A stretch of DNA of 64,000 nucleotides from the NCBI RefSeq assembly GCF_026000115.1, contig NZ_AP026867.1, positions 4,335,716-4,399,715 on the forward strand, written 5' to 3'. Each line of letters starts with the position of its first letter. Positions within the stretch are counted from its first letter, which is position 1. Below the pieces are notes generated by a model, which saw nothing but the letters and a program-made list of their open reading frames with translations, was not told where the DNA came from and did not search any database. This stretch comes from Aureispira anguillae (lineage in GTDB: Bacteria; Bacteroidota; Bacteroidia; Chitinophagales; Saprospiraceae). Positions 35,201 through 42,445 of this stretch are shown here, one piece after another. The translations under genes and the position numbers were made by a program.

Positions 35201-35407
35201 AAAACTAATCGGTGTATACGTTTTGCCACAGCTCCCAAAACAAGTTGCTATATTTTTTGATTTTGAGATTGAAAAAGAAGGCGTTTTTTCTTGGTGGAAT
35301 GGGCAGCAAAGTTTTGCTTTGCTGCCTTCTTTCCAATCCGTAAGAGAGGAAACAATGGTTTCAATCTCAAACTTTGATTTTAGTTGTTCAATATTTGTAA
35401 TATACAT
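32207..35407 (-). CDS. DnaG-type primase fused to a P-loop ATPase (1066 aa)
   Basis: Replication protein of element B. The N-terminal CHC2-like zinc finger has cysteines/histidine at 34-35, 38, 56 and 60 (CCPFH ... TCFGSC). The DnaG catalytic core and Toprim follow, with LVEGYWD around 259-265 and LLYDGDKAG around 303-311. A C-terminal ATPase has a P-loop FGQPGTGKS near 668. A Lys-rich tail may bind DNA. The fusion of primase and helicase-like ATPase is typical of phages and plasmids that bring their own initiator. It shares no obvious relation with the VirE-type enzyme of A, so B replicates by a different system. Confidence 0.85.
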   Translation of the reverse strand: MYITNIEQLKSKFEIETIVSSLTDWKEGSKAKLCCPFHQEKTPSFSISKSKNIATCFGSCGKTYTPISFVMEYKQVDFLEAVEYAAKVHHLAVEYAENVSEEQLEQLKKRQQKKEQYLLYNRLLASAYYNHHHGAEELKGKIQFDKRSLQGSTVKTFGICQTPEAWNFTKSLKLDNRILKELGIIKQGKKGFFDAYRNRVLFPIHNPSKAIVGFAGRAMNDDQTKYLNSPKSEVYHKEQLLYGLAQQLSAIKKTKIMYLVEGYWDVLSLYDGGFFGAVAAGGTSLSKQQAKLINRYAERVVLLYDGDKAGIEAAIKNLPTLIELGLHVDIISLPEKQDPDSYIRKIGKEAFVDYCNINKTDAINWYLEHELQNSDRDNFAIQRISELAIELIAKIKNELVRDCYIRDVSKLLDIKQSVLSIQLRDKMGALNFESEQKSLSSKQRADLFKYGMYEDGNQYWCSNAKGGYTCVSNFVVKPLFHLKSKDNPKRLFELLNKYNQKVVLDVEAAVLVGLDKFRLAVEAEGNYFFTGNLAQYNRIKGKIYDEMKTCYEIDVLGYHKDNFYTFGNGIYTIDKGFVPVNSYGILSYQDKRYFLPAFSDIYKDSDKSFKDEKNFAYQDSKITFKDWSTLFCKVHGSKGQIATCFYVAALFRDVIHDYVNFPLLNLFGQPGTGKSFMGKNLSYMFGIAKDGFNLNSGTLVGFYNRLVLARNSLVFCEEYFNSIDFRFIQGLKSIYDGIGREKGQKTGTKSLVSEIYSACMFVGQELPTSDNALFTRVINLAFSQTEYTQEESDLAEELKAMRKNGELINITAKLSAFRPYIEDNYEEQYNLTFSKIKKAVAAKGIHTRLIENNAAILTVFDLLKEKVSFPFSTEEVYQTCIQNILRQNDQIHSETETATFWDIIEYLVSAGLLIEGIDYKIESRMDLKGKKFDQPKPLLFLSFSKAFPLYREHHKRQYSKDGLTKSSLSHYLKTNGSFMDYLKSTRIGKKNTSAFVFDYEALNISIQDEPQASTDYVAENEIWAEQEAHTNKIAEKRKKEEAETAKKQMKLYNKIIAGKKSKKSSK

Positions 35408-35429
35408 CTTGTGTTTTTATAGGGTTGGT

Positions 35430-36611
35430 TTATGCTTTTTTACTCGTGCGTCCTGTGTATTTTTTTCCGTTCCGTTCTTCCCAAGCTGTAATTTTACATT
35501 GCTCGGTACAATACGTATGATTCCATGAATTATGGATAAACCCCTTTTTACAGACAGGACATTTTCTTGTATATTTCACTTCCTTTTCTACTGTCGTACG
35601 GCTGCCGTTTTTTTCGGTTGTTGGCTGCTCCTGGTAATCTATAAATCCTATCTTTTTTTGGTTGAGTACGGGTGCCACTCCTCCCCCTCTAACGGCTGCC
35701 GTTACGGCTGGCGTTACTACTGCCGTTGTTGCCGTTGGTTCCTCATTTTCAACGGCTGTTGTTTCTTCCAAGCCTAAGCGCTCTTTTCGGCAATTATCAT
35801 AGTACCACCAACTAAAACACAAGCACAATAAGAGCAAGGTTTCAAAGCCTAAAACCGTATATTCTAACTGCTGCCGTAACGTCTTACGTTCTTTTAAAAC
35901 GGCTGCAATCAGCCCAGCTGTGGCGGTGTCTGCCTCCGCAGTCAATCCCTCATTGGCTGCTGCTAAATTGCGCAGCTCTTCTCGTTGTTGAGCAATCAAA
36001 TCATTGATGCTTTTGTTGTGTTCATCAATCGAGCGTTGGTCTTCGTGCCTAAGCTTTCCATAATAAAGCCGTGTGGCTCTCAACGTATCTCGTTCCTGTT
36101 CTATGGCTGCAATTTGCTGTTGATAATCTTCTTTGATGCTGGCATCACTTTTTAAAATTGGCTCAATCTCTGTTGGCTCTGGTAGCATTAAGTCCGCCAC
36201 AAAAGAAGCCCCACCATAAGAGATTCCAATACTAATGCCGACAAAAACGACCGATACCACAAAAGAAAAATGCTCAAATTCTCGATATTGAAAAGCAGAT
36301 TTTAGCACATCATCTAAGGCAATACGTTTAATAATTTCAATGACCAGGACAACTACTAATAACAAAGGGATTCTTAACAGCATCGGAACATTGCCAAAGT
36401 AATGGTACAACATCAACCCAGCTGTTATTAAACTGGCAATTTGAACGGCAAACGCTAAAGCCATCAACGACAAATTGACCAGCCAAAAGCGTTTGGAAAA
36501 GGTCGTATGCTTGAACTTTTTATCTAGCGTAGCCTCCATACTTTCGGAGGCTATCAAAGAACTTATTCCTTTACGAGCTAAGGAATAAGGATTTTTTATA
36601 AAATTTTTCAT
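35430..36611 (-). CDS. Membrane protein with coiled coil and zinc-finger end (393 aa)
   Basis: Not recognised. Membrane segments lie at about 44-68, 77-97 and 115-140, with another around 233-252 after a long charged coiled coil (about 160-215). A Thr/Val-rich linker leads to a C-terminal CPVCKKGF...HTYCTEQC zinc-binding motif. It follows the primase gene (22-bp gap) and is probably co-transcribed. Nothing similar is in A or C. Confidence 0.6.
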   Translation of the reverse strand: MKNFIKNPYSLARKGISSLIASESMEATLDKKFKHTTFSKRFWLVNLSLMALAFAVQIASLITAGLMLYHYFGNVPMLLRIPLLLVVVLVIEIIKRIALDDVLKSAFQYREFEHFSFVVSVVFVGISIGISYGGASFVADLMLPEPTEIEPILKSDASIKEDYQQQIAAIEQERDTLRATRLYYGKLRHEDQRSIDEHNKSINDLIAQQREELRNLAAANEGLTAEADTATAGLIAAVLKERKTLRQQLEYTVLGFETLLLLCLCFSWWYYDNCRKERLGLEETTAVENEEPTATTAVVTPAVTAAVRGGGVAPVLNQKKIGFIDYQEQPTTEKNGSRTTVEKEVKYTRKCPVCKKGFIHNSWNHTYCTEQCKITAWEERNGKKYTGRTSKKA

Positions 36612-36686
36612 AATTTTGTATTCTGTTTTTCTGTCTTTCGAGACAGCTAAGTTTTTAGCTCCTAAGTTGCACCTTAGGAGCTTTTT

Positions 36687-36950
36687 TTATTTTAATCCTT
36701 TATATTCTTCAACTGTTATCTTTGAAATGCCTAAGCCATAGTTATCAATCAATTCCGCTGCGTCCATTTCCAAGGCCTTGGCAAACTTTAGCGTCAATTC
36801 ATAAGTAGCATTATTGGGCGCATTGCGAATGTGTGTGAGCATCTTCTTTGTAATTCCTATTTGTTTGTGCAAATTGCGGTATACACTAACCGCTAATTCA
36901 TCCAAAAACTGGCAAAAAAGTTGCTGCATTTTTAATTGGTCTTTTTTCAT
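36687..36950 (-). CDS. Small XRE-like regulator (87 aa)
   Basis: A degenerate helix-turn-helix (IGITKKMLTHIRNAPNNATYELTLKFAKALEMDAAELID around 30-68). It is divergent from a CI-like gene and first in the leftward operon, so a Cro-like role is likely. A strong hairpin (AGCTCCTAAG / CTTAGGAGCT, 36657-36682) lies just beyond its stop. Confidence 0.65.
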   Translation of the reverse strand: MKKDQLKMQQLFCQFLDELAVSVYRNLHKQIGITKKMLTHIRNAPNNATYELTLKFAKALEMDAAELIDNYGLGISKITVEEYKGLK

Positions 36951-37033
36951 ATTTGTTTAGTTATGGGCAAAGCTTCGCCAAGCCACCCTATAAAAAAAGT
37001 AGCTTGTTGAAGACTTGCAATTAAATAATTATG

Positions 37034-37125
37034 GAATTTTTGTTGAACGTAAGGAATCGAACCTTATACTAACTATATCAACCCCTTGTTATAGTATTGT
37101 AGCTACAGCCTTGCAGCCGTTCAGC
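37034..37125 (-). ncRNA. tRNA-like structure in element B
   Basis: Minus strand: perfect T-arm TAAGG TTCGATT CCTTA (37041-37057), acceptor-like TGAACG / CGTTCA, D-arm GCTGC AAGGCT GTAGC and an anticodon-like stem ACTAT / ATAGT whose loop carries AAGGGGTT. The anticodon loop is too long for a standard tRNA. Place and form match 23609..23700 in element A. Confidence 0.45.
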
Positions 37126-37127
37126 CG

Positions 37128-37290
37128 TTGTAATTCTTCCCACAGAATCACTTCACGATAAATAAGACATTGTATATTTTAGCCTAAAGCAAAAAGTTAG
37201 TACCTTGCTTAGCTAAATATTAAGAACTTTTTCTGTCAACAATAGCTTGCTCATTCCACTAAGTAGCTATTGTTGACAATACAAAGTAAA
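37128..37290. repeat. Regulatory direct repeat, copy 1
   Basis: About 163 bp, nearly identical to 37881..38041. Each copy stands directly before one of two paralogous XRE regulator genes. It includes an operator-like palindrome. The pair shows a duplication of regulator plus promoter. Confidence 0.75.
37234..37278. promoter_or_regulatory. Palindromic operator
   Basis: Perfect 14-bp inverted repeat TGTCAACAATAGCT (37234-37247) / AGCTATTGTTGACA (37265-37278) around GCTCATTCCACTAAGT. In the second repeat (37986..38028) only TGTCAACA / TGTTGACA and the centre are kept. Confidence 0.65.
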
Positions 37291-37369
37291 GACATTTTTA
37301 CCTAAAACACAACTTTATGTCTAAAAAAGACATAAAGTAAGAGCTTTATAAAAAACACCTTTCTCACAA

Positions 37370-37855
37370 ATGACTATATCTGAACGCTTTAAAACGTACC
37401 TATTTTATTCAAAAAAAAATGTAACTCAGTTGGCGGATGAAATAGGAGTTACTCAATCAGCTTTGAATCGAGTTGTAAAAGGTGAAGTGCTACCCAGCTC
37501 AAAAGTTCTTATTCCTCTAGGAAACTTAGGAGTAAATATCAATTGGCTCTTGCTAGGTAATGGAGAAATGATGCAAGATGAAGAAACGATCCGCAAAGAC
37601 AACAACACCATTATAAAAAATAGTCAACTTACCAATAGTAATAATACCAATACTGATATTATTCAAACTATAGAAGACTCAAACATTAAACACCTAAAAG
37701 CAGAAATCAAAACTTTGAAAACAGAGAATAAGTTTCTGAAGAAAGAAATCAAGGCAGAGCAAGCTAGTAAACAACTATTAAAAGACTCTAAAGCCGTTTT
37801 AGAAAATCAAATCAAAGATAAGGATATGATTATTTCATTGTTGCAAAAAAACTAA
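37370..37855 (+). CDS. CI-like XRE regulator with coiled coil, first copy (161 aa)
   Basis: The helix-turn-helix (LADEIGVTQSALNRVVKGEVLPSSKVLIPLGNLGV) ends in INWLLLGNGEM. A long C-terminal coiled coil (IKHLKAEIKTLKTENKFLKKE) probably makes a dimer or tetramer. There is no cleavage domain. It is controlled by the palindrome upstream (inference) and divergent from the Cro-like gene. Confidence 0.8.
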   Translation: MTISERFKTYLFYSKKNVTQLADEIGVTQSALNRVVKGEVLPSSKVLIPLGNLGVNINWLLLGNGEMMQDEETIRKDNNTIIKNSQLTNSNNTNTDIIQTIEDSNIKHLKAEIKTLKTENKFLKKEIKAEQASKQLLKDSKAVLENQIKDKDMIISLLQKN

Positions 37856-37880
37856 CTGCCTAGCCCCAACTGTTCATTTG

Positions 37881-38041
37881 TTGTAATTCTTCCCACAGAA
37901 TCACTTCACGATAAATAAGACATTGTATATTTTAGCCTAAAGCAAAAAGTTAGTACCTTGCTCAGCTAAAATTAAGAACTTTTTCTGTCAACACTTTTTG
38001 CTCATTCCACTAAGTTTTTAATGTTGACAATACAAAGTAAA
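37881..38041. repeat. Regulatory direct repeat, copy 2
   Basis: Second copy of 37128..37290, before the second regulator gene. Differences concentrate in the palindrome arms, which suggests a changed operator specificity. Confidence 0.75.
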
Positions 38042-38120
38042 ACCTTTTTAGTCTTTCAAACAACAAAAAGGCAATAAAAGTACTAAAATATTTTGTTAAT
38101 TTTTTTAAGATTTTCTATAA

Positions 38121-38657
38121 ATGTCTACGTCTGACCGCTTTAAGCTTTTTCTATTTAACCAAGAAAAATATGTAAAAGACCTCGCTGAAGAGTTAGGGGT
38201 TACTCAATCTGCATTAAATAGAGTCGTTCGAGGTGAAGCAATGCCTAGTTCTAAAATATTAGTACCATTAGCTAAAATGGGCGTTAATATCAATTGGCTG
38301 CTATTAGGTGAAGAAGAAATGCTTCGTGAAAAGTTTTATCTTGAGAAACATGATAGTCCAATCTTAAGAAATGAAAAAGTCCCCTATCAAGAACCCATCG
38401 ACAGAGCCCATCCGCTTAAAGAAGCTATCACTATATTACAAAATGAAAATAAAGATTTAGAGCACCAAGCAACAGAATCCGACTTAAAATATATGGTGGA
38501 ACTCCAAGTCAGTAAATCGTTCAAAGAAATGCACGACCTATTAAAAGAACAAATCGCTACTTACCAACAACTCATGAAGCAAAAAGATAAATCTTTAGAT
38601 GATAAAGATAAAATCATTGCATTACTGGAGAAACAACTCAAAGAAAAGGACGCTTAG
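38121..38657 (+). CDS. CI-like XRE regulator with coiled coil, second copy (178 aa)
   Basis: Close paralogue of the 161-aa regulator in the helix-turn-helix part (LAEELGVTQSALNRVVRGEAMPSSKILVPLAKMGVNINWLLLGEEEM) but with a different C-terminal coiled coil. The recognition helix SALNRVV is the same while neighbouring residues changed, matching the altered operator. It overlaps the convergent 126-aa gene by 4 bp. Confidence 0.8.
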   Translation: MSTSDRFKLFLFNQEKYVKDLAEELGVTQSALNRVVRGEAMPSSKILVPLAKMGVNINWLLLGEEEMLREKFYLEKHDSPILRNEKVPYQEPIDRAHPLKEAITILQNENKDLEHQATESDLKYMVELQVSKSFKEMHDLLKEQIATYQQLMKQKDKSLDDKDKIIALLEKQLKEKDA

Positions 38658-39034
38658 TATCTCATTTGAAAAATTTGAACAAGGCTATCTTTGCCCATTA
38701 GTTCATCCTTCATAAAAAAGAAACCAGATGTTTTTTTGCTGTCAACACTAATCGAAATGTATACAATGTCATCCAATTGTATTGGATCGTAATTTTGATT
38801 TAATAATTGACAAACATCTATTTCCGTTTCTTCTATTCTCTTATCTATTTCGCCAGCGCTGTTCTTGAGGTCATCACTTAGATACTTAACTCTTAATCTT
38901 GTCAATTTTTCTTCTTTATTATAAACATTCAATTTACACGTTGCATAATTAAAAGTTGCTATAGGTCTTGGTATGTTTATCCGTAAGACAATAAAAATTA
39001 TGATTGCTGGTACAATAATATAAAGAATGCGCAT
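38654..39034 (-). CDS. Single-TM exported hypothetical protein (126 aa)
   Basis: Not recognised. N-terminal membrane segment (about 4-20), then an alpha/beta domain with two cysteines. Convergent with the second regulator. Might be a lysogenic-conversion or cargo gene. Confidence 0.5.
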   Translation of the reverse strand: MRILYIIVPAIIIFIVLRINIPRPIATFNYATCKLNVYNKEEKLTRLRVKYLSDDLKNSAGEIDKRIEETEIDVCQLLNQNYDPIQLDDIVYISISVDSKKTSGFFFMKDELMGKDSLVQIFQMRY

Positions 39035-39200
39035 AAAGGTTTTTTGATGTCGTTTTACGAGTAAAAAGTAACGTTCTTATAATTACAAATCAAATTTACT
39101 ACAAAAATGCAAATCTAAATAATTTTGTGACTTTTCCACTTTTTGCATATTTCTCTTTTCTTCTTTATTTTTTTATTTGGAAAGCTTATATCCTTGAAAT

Positions 39201-39534
39201 TTTTCCAACACTCCAACAAATACACATAAACAAATAACAATCAATTACTTAACTTTTCCAACAAGCGTTTTTTAGTTGGAAAAGGGGTCTATTTTGTTGG
39301 AATAATAGCCATTTTGTTGGAAAACCAAGTGTACGCCTAAAATTGAGCAGTTTTGAGATTCATTCCTTTTTCCAACAAAACAACCCTTTTTCCAACACGT
39401 TTCCAACAGGCTCCAACACTATTTTTAAACTATTTCTAATTATATTTTTATATTATACACTAATAACTAACTACTTAACTATATTACATCTGTATTAGTA
39501 GGAGCATTTTTGCCGTTTGTTGGATGTTGGAAAA
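39201..39534. repeat. Iteron-like cluster TTTTCCAACA / TGTTGGAAAA
   Basis: At least nine matches to TTCCAACA or its complement within 335 bp, in both orientations: 39201, 39254, 39275, 39295, 39315, 39368, 39388, 39401 and 39525, plus weaker CTCCAACA copies. The region has no gene and is AT-rich (39420-39500). It looks like an origin of replication or a multi-site operator of element B. Confidence 0.65.
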
Positions 39535-39634
39535 ATAAAATGGTATTTTTGGAGAAATTTTTTTTTGAAGACATACTGTTATTTTTTTTGTTTATTTATT
39601 TCTCATTTGTGACATAAAAAAAACACATGTACAT

Positions 39635-40111
39635 CTAGTTCTTAATTTTAGCCATTGCGAAAGACCAACCTAATCCTATCGAATAGAAATCAATTAAACC
39701 TTCATAACCTCGCAGTTTAAAATTGTTATCAAAATACTCCTTATCGCTTTGCCTACTACAAGCGCAATACCATATTGCAATATTTTCTTCTAAATAAAAA
39801 AACACTTCTCTTGAATCATCTAACATCGCATCACATGTGAGATGCCTACCATATTGAATTTTTCTAATACCTAGTTTTTCAAGTTGCACTTGCAAATCCT
39901 TTGATAACTTAGACAGGTCTAACAATTCTAATTTATTGCTCTTAAGCAATAATCCAGCGTCTTTAAGCGCTTCCGTAAAAGATAGATAATCGTCTTTATT
40001 TTCATAAAATGATTGAACATAAGGACTTAATTCTTTCTCTATTTTTCCTCGTTGAAGATTACAAGAAAAAGATAGGAACAGACAAAAGAATGCGAATAGC
40101 TTTAGTTTCAT
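39635..40111 (-). CDS. Putative lipoprotein (158 aa)
   Basis: Signal peptide with lipobox LSFSC (Cys at 17), so lipidation is likely. The remaining domain is helical then alpha/beta, with a CAC near 118-120. It overlaps the preceding zinc-ribbon gene by 4 bp (ATGA). Probable cargo at the right end of B. Not recognised. Confidence 0.6.
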   Translation of the reverse strand: MKLKLFAFFCLFLSFSCNLQRGKIEKELSPYVQSFYENKDDYLSFTEALKDAGLLLKSNKLELLDLSKLSKDLQVQLEKLGIRKIQYGRHLTCDAMLDDSREVFFYLEENIAIWYCACSRQSDKEYFDNNFKLRGYEGLIDFYSIGLGWSFAMAKIKN

Positions 40112-40407
40112 CTATTGAATGGAGGTTCTATTTTAAGATTATAATTGAAAGCTTTACATTTCGGACAATCAGTATTTTCTCCTTCTAATTTATCATATTC
40201 ACATCTGTGACATTTACCAAAGTCCTTATTAAAATGCGCAACTATAATTTTTGCATCTTTATGATTCCAAAGATATTCATCTTTAATTTTTTTGACAGCA
40301 GACAATCTATAATCTTGAGCTATAAGTTCCCAAATTTCGAGCTTTTGCTCTTCAGAAAAATCAAATTGAATTATTTTACTCCCACATTGTTTACAAGTTA
40401 AGCTCAT
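40108..40407 (-). CDS. Zinc-ribbon protein with L7/L12-like helix region (99 aa)
   Basis: Start at 40407 (MSLTCKQCG) chosen over 40440. Cysteine pairs CKQC, CHRC and CPKC point to zinc binding. The middle (LSAVKKIKDEYLWNHKDAKIIV) resembles the C-terminal helices of ribosomal protein L7/L12. It is paired with the lipoprotein gene. Function unknown. Confidence 0.6.
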   Translation of the reverse strand: MSLTCKQCGSKIIQFDFSEEQKLEIWELIAQDYRLSAVKKIKDEYLWNHKDAKIIVAHFNKDFGKCHRCEYDKLEGENTDCPKCKAFNYNLKIEPPFNR

Positions 40408-40510
40408 TAGATTCAGTTTATTTTTTTTCAAAACCATCAATATTTAGATTAATACTACTTTTCCTCAATCTTTCTATCTTGAGTAGATAAAATCCCATAG
40501 CACACTGATG
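40408..40510. other. Non-coding gap
   Basis: AT-rich, nothing recognised beyond a likely promoter for the 40108 gene. Confidence 0.3.
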
Positions 40511-40705
40511 TTAATACATAAATAAAATGTCTTCTCTTTTAATTCCAAATTTTTCTAAATCCTCAAAATTTGGCTCAAGTAAGTTCAGAAATATGTTTAT
40601 AAAATCAATAGTTGGTCCATCATCTTTCTCTTGTAATTGAAGGAATCAATAACTATAATATTTCATAGATTCTTCTTTCAACTTTTGTACAATCTTCCTT
40701 ACCAT
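40511..40705 (-). pseudogene. Small gene with one in-frame stop (65 codons)
   Basis: An ATG-initiated frame on the minus strand (MVRKIVQKLKEES...) runs to a TGA at codon 20, then stays open for 44 codons (FLQLQEKDDGPTIDFINIF ... GIKREDILFMY) to TAA. The composition is protein-like across the stop. It may be a decayed small cytoplasmic, possibly immunity-type, protein. A recoded TGA is unlikely. Confidence 0.5.
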
Positions 40706-40862
40706 TTCAAAGGCTTAGAACTTTTCTAAGAAAGTAATAAAACTTTTCTAAAAAAAACTAATTCATTTCTTTTATTTCAGTATTGCCATATCAAAACCAT
40801 GGCAGTATAATTGTGTAACTTATAAATCTATTATTATGATGTCATAGTCATGCTGAAACGCT

Positions 40863-40894
40863 GAGACAAAAAGTGAGACAAATTATGTCTCAAT
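40863..40894. promoter_or_regulatory. Integrase arm-like sites, right end of element B
   Basis: GAGACA (40863-40868 and 40875-40880) and ATTATGTCTCAAT (40882-40894), the exact complement of the 13-mer at 24617..24629. Confidence 0.5.
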
Positions 40895-40944
40895 CGTATA
40901 TATATTATACTCTTAATCAAAAAATTGAGCTGCTGTTCGACTAT

Positions 40945-40960
40945 TCCCTCCAGCTCCACT
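40945..40960 (+). repeat. Attachment core (B/C junction), ssrA 3'-end like
   Basis: Exact copy of 24560..24575. GAGCTG...CAGCTC (40927-40956) flanks it as a short inverted repeat, and a T-loop-like GTTCGACT precedes it. It defines the right end of B and the left end of C. Confidence 0.75.
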
Positions 40961-41294
40961 GCATTTTTTTAAAGCGCAAATTACTGATTACCAGTAATTT
41001 GCGCTTTTGTTTTTTCAGATGGCGTGCTTTTTGTTTGGCGTTTTTTTTATCTTAAAAATGCCATTTTTTATTTCGTAATTTTTGGATAAAAAAAAGTAAA
41101 AAATATTTTTTTTCAAAAATCAAACTGAATACGTGTGTTTCTGTGACGATTCGACACAACCCACTAATATACAAAGCTTTGGCACGGCACATTTGATTTT
41201 AAAAAAAACTGTGATTTGTGTGTTTTTATTCGCTTCCTGTGATGATTCAAGCAAATCAACCAAATTCTATGACCAAAACTAAATTCCAAGCAAT
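40961..41294. promoter_or_regulatory. Left end of element C with direct arm-like repeats
   Basis: Gene-free. CTGTGACGATTCGA (41141-41154) and CTGTGATGATTCAA (41237-41250) are direct repeats. A TGTGATTT...TTATTCGCTTCC block (41210-41237) mirrors the right end of element A. These are probable integrase arm sites. Confidence 0.5.
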
Positions 41295-42200
41295 ATGAAA
41301 TTATTAGAAGCCTTATATTTTGCCTATGAGATCAAAAGCAGAGAATGTCGAGAGAAAACAGTACTTGACTATGGAAGCTATCTTAATCGTTTTGCTAAGT
41401 ACTGGGTCGGATTGGGTAAGGATAATAGCCTACTCAAAGACTTCAGCAAACAAGATGCGATTACTTACCTAGATTATGTCTTCACGGTCAAGAAAATATC
41501 GGCAGTAACAAGAAACAACCACTTTAGGAAGCTAAGAGCCTTGTTCTATGTCTTGGTAGAGCGTGACTTTATCACAAAAAATCCATTTACAGGGGTCAAA
41601 AAATTGCGAACAGAAAAGAAAAAACGCCGTACCTTTTCTCCTGTTGAGCGCTCTATTATCTGCAACTATCTAAAAGAAGCTAATGAGGGGCTATTATTAG
41701 CCGTTTCTTTGTGTTATTACTGCGCTTTGAGGAATGCAGAGCTAAGACGACTAAAGATTGAAGATATTAGCTTAGAAAAAGGAATTATTACCTTGGATGG
41801 GGCTAGGACTAAAAATAAGAATCTAGCCAATATTACCATTCCTAATCACTTGATTGAGTTTTTGCGCAAAATACGCATCAATCGCTATCCAGCAAACTAT
41901 TTTGTCTTTGGGCCTAAATTAACACCTAGCATCAAACAGACGGGCAAAAATTGCATCACTAGTACGCATAGAAAGGTAATGGACACTTTAACTCAATGCA
42001 ATATTTTGACAGACTCCGAAAATAAGACGTTCTATAGTTGGAAGGACACGGCTGCTCGTGATATGATTGAAGAGGGCATCTCTGCTCCTGCTCTAATGAA
42101 ACATTTTAGACATTCTAGCTTGGAAACTACTCAACGTTATTTGGAGAGCTTCGGAGTAAAAAATGAGCGTATCAAAGAGATTCGGACTAATTTGTTTTAA
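41295..42200 (+). CDS. Tyrosine recombinase/integrase of element C (301 aa)
   Basis: N-terminal SAM-like core-binding part (KTVLDYGSYLNRFAKYWVGLG), then the catalytic domain: Arg in CALRNAELRRL, a Lys-rich hairpin, YSWKDTAARDM (Asp in place of the usual His), RHSS in HFRHSSLETTQRYL and the nucleophile Tyr. An H-to-D change at that box is seen in some active family members. About 335 bp right of the attachment core. Confidence 0.9.
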   Translation: MKLLEALYFAYEIKSRECREKTVLDYGSYLNRFAKYWVGLGKDNSLLKDFSKQDAITYLDYVFTVKKISAVTRNNHFRKLRALFYVLVERDFITKNPFTGVKKLRTEKKKRRTFSPVERSIICNYLKEANEGLLLAVSLCYYCALRNAELRRLKIEDISLEKGIITLDGARTKNKNLANITIPNHLIEFLRKIRINRYPANYFVFGPKLTPSIKQTGKNCITSTHRKVMDTLTQCNILTDSENKTFYSWKDTAARDMIEEGISAPALMKHFRHSSLETTQRYLESFGVKNERIKEIRTNLF

Positions 42201-42276
42201 TGATCTTAGTATTTAGATTTAGTAATTTACGGTCTTAGATTTGCTTTTTTGCCGTTTATGTTTTAATATTGAGTTA

Positions 42277-42445
42277 TTATACGCCAATATAATACATTAT
42301 ATACATGCTATCATCTTCTGAGTTAGATTAAGATAGGATTTAAGAATTAAGTGGAAGCTCCCTTCCTACCTTGTTATGCATGTGTAGGTTATATTGGCGT
42401 ATAAGTGGGGGCTTCTATTTTTTTTGTAAAATTATACGCCAATAT
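42277..42445. repeat. Three exact copies of TTATACGCCAATAT
   Basis: 42277-42290 and 42432-42445 on the plus strand, 42391-42404 inverted. The third copy overlaps the start codon of the 83-aa gene. Between the first two, ATACATGC and GCATGTGTA also pair. Probably a regulator site pair controlling integrase-proximal genes. Confidence 0.65.

Noticed and set aside
37034-37125. Genuine tRNA gene
   Set aside because: Anticodon-like loop is far longer than 7 nt and the acceptor stem is one pair short; kept only as tRNA-like.
39635-40407. Toxin-antitoxin pair (zinc ribbon plus lipoprotein)
   Set aside because: Overlapping small genes fit the layout, but the lipobox and lack of toxin motifs give no support.
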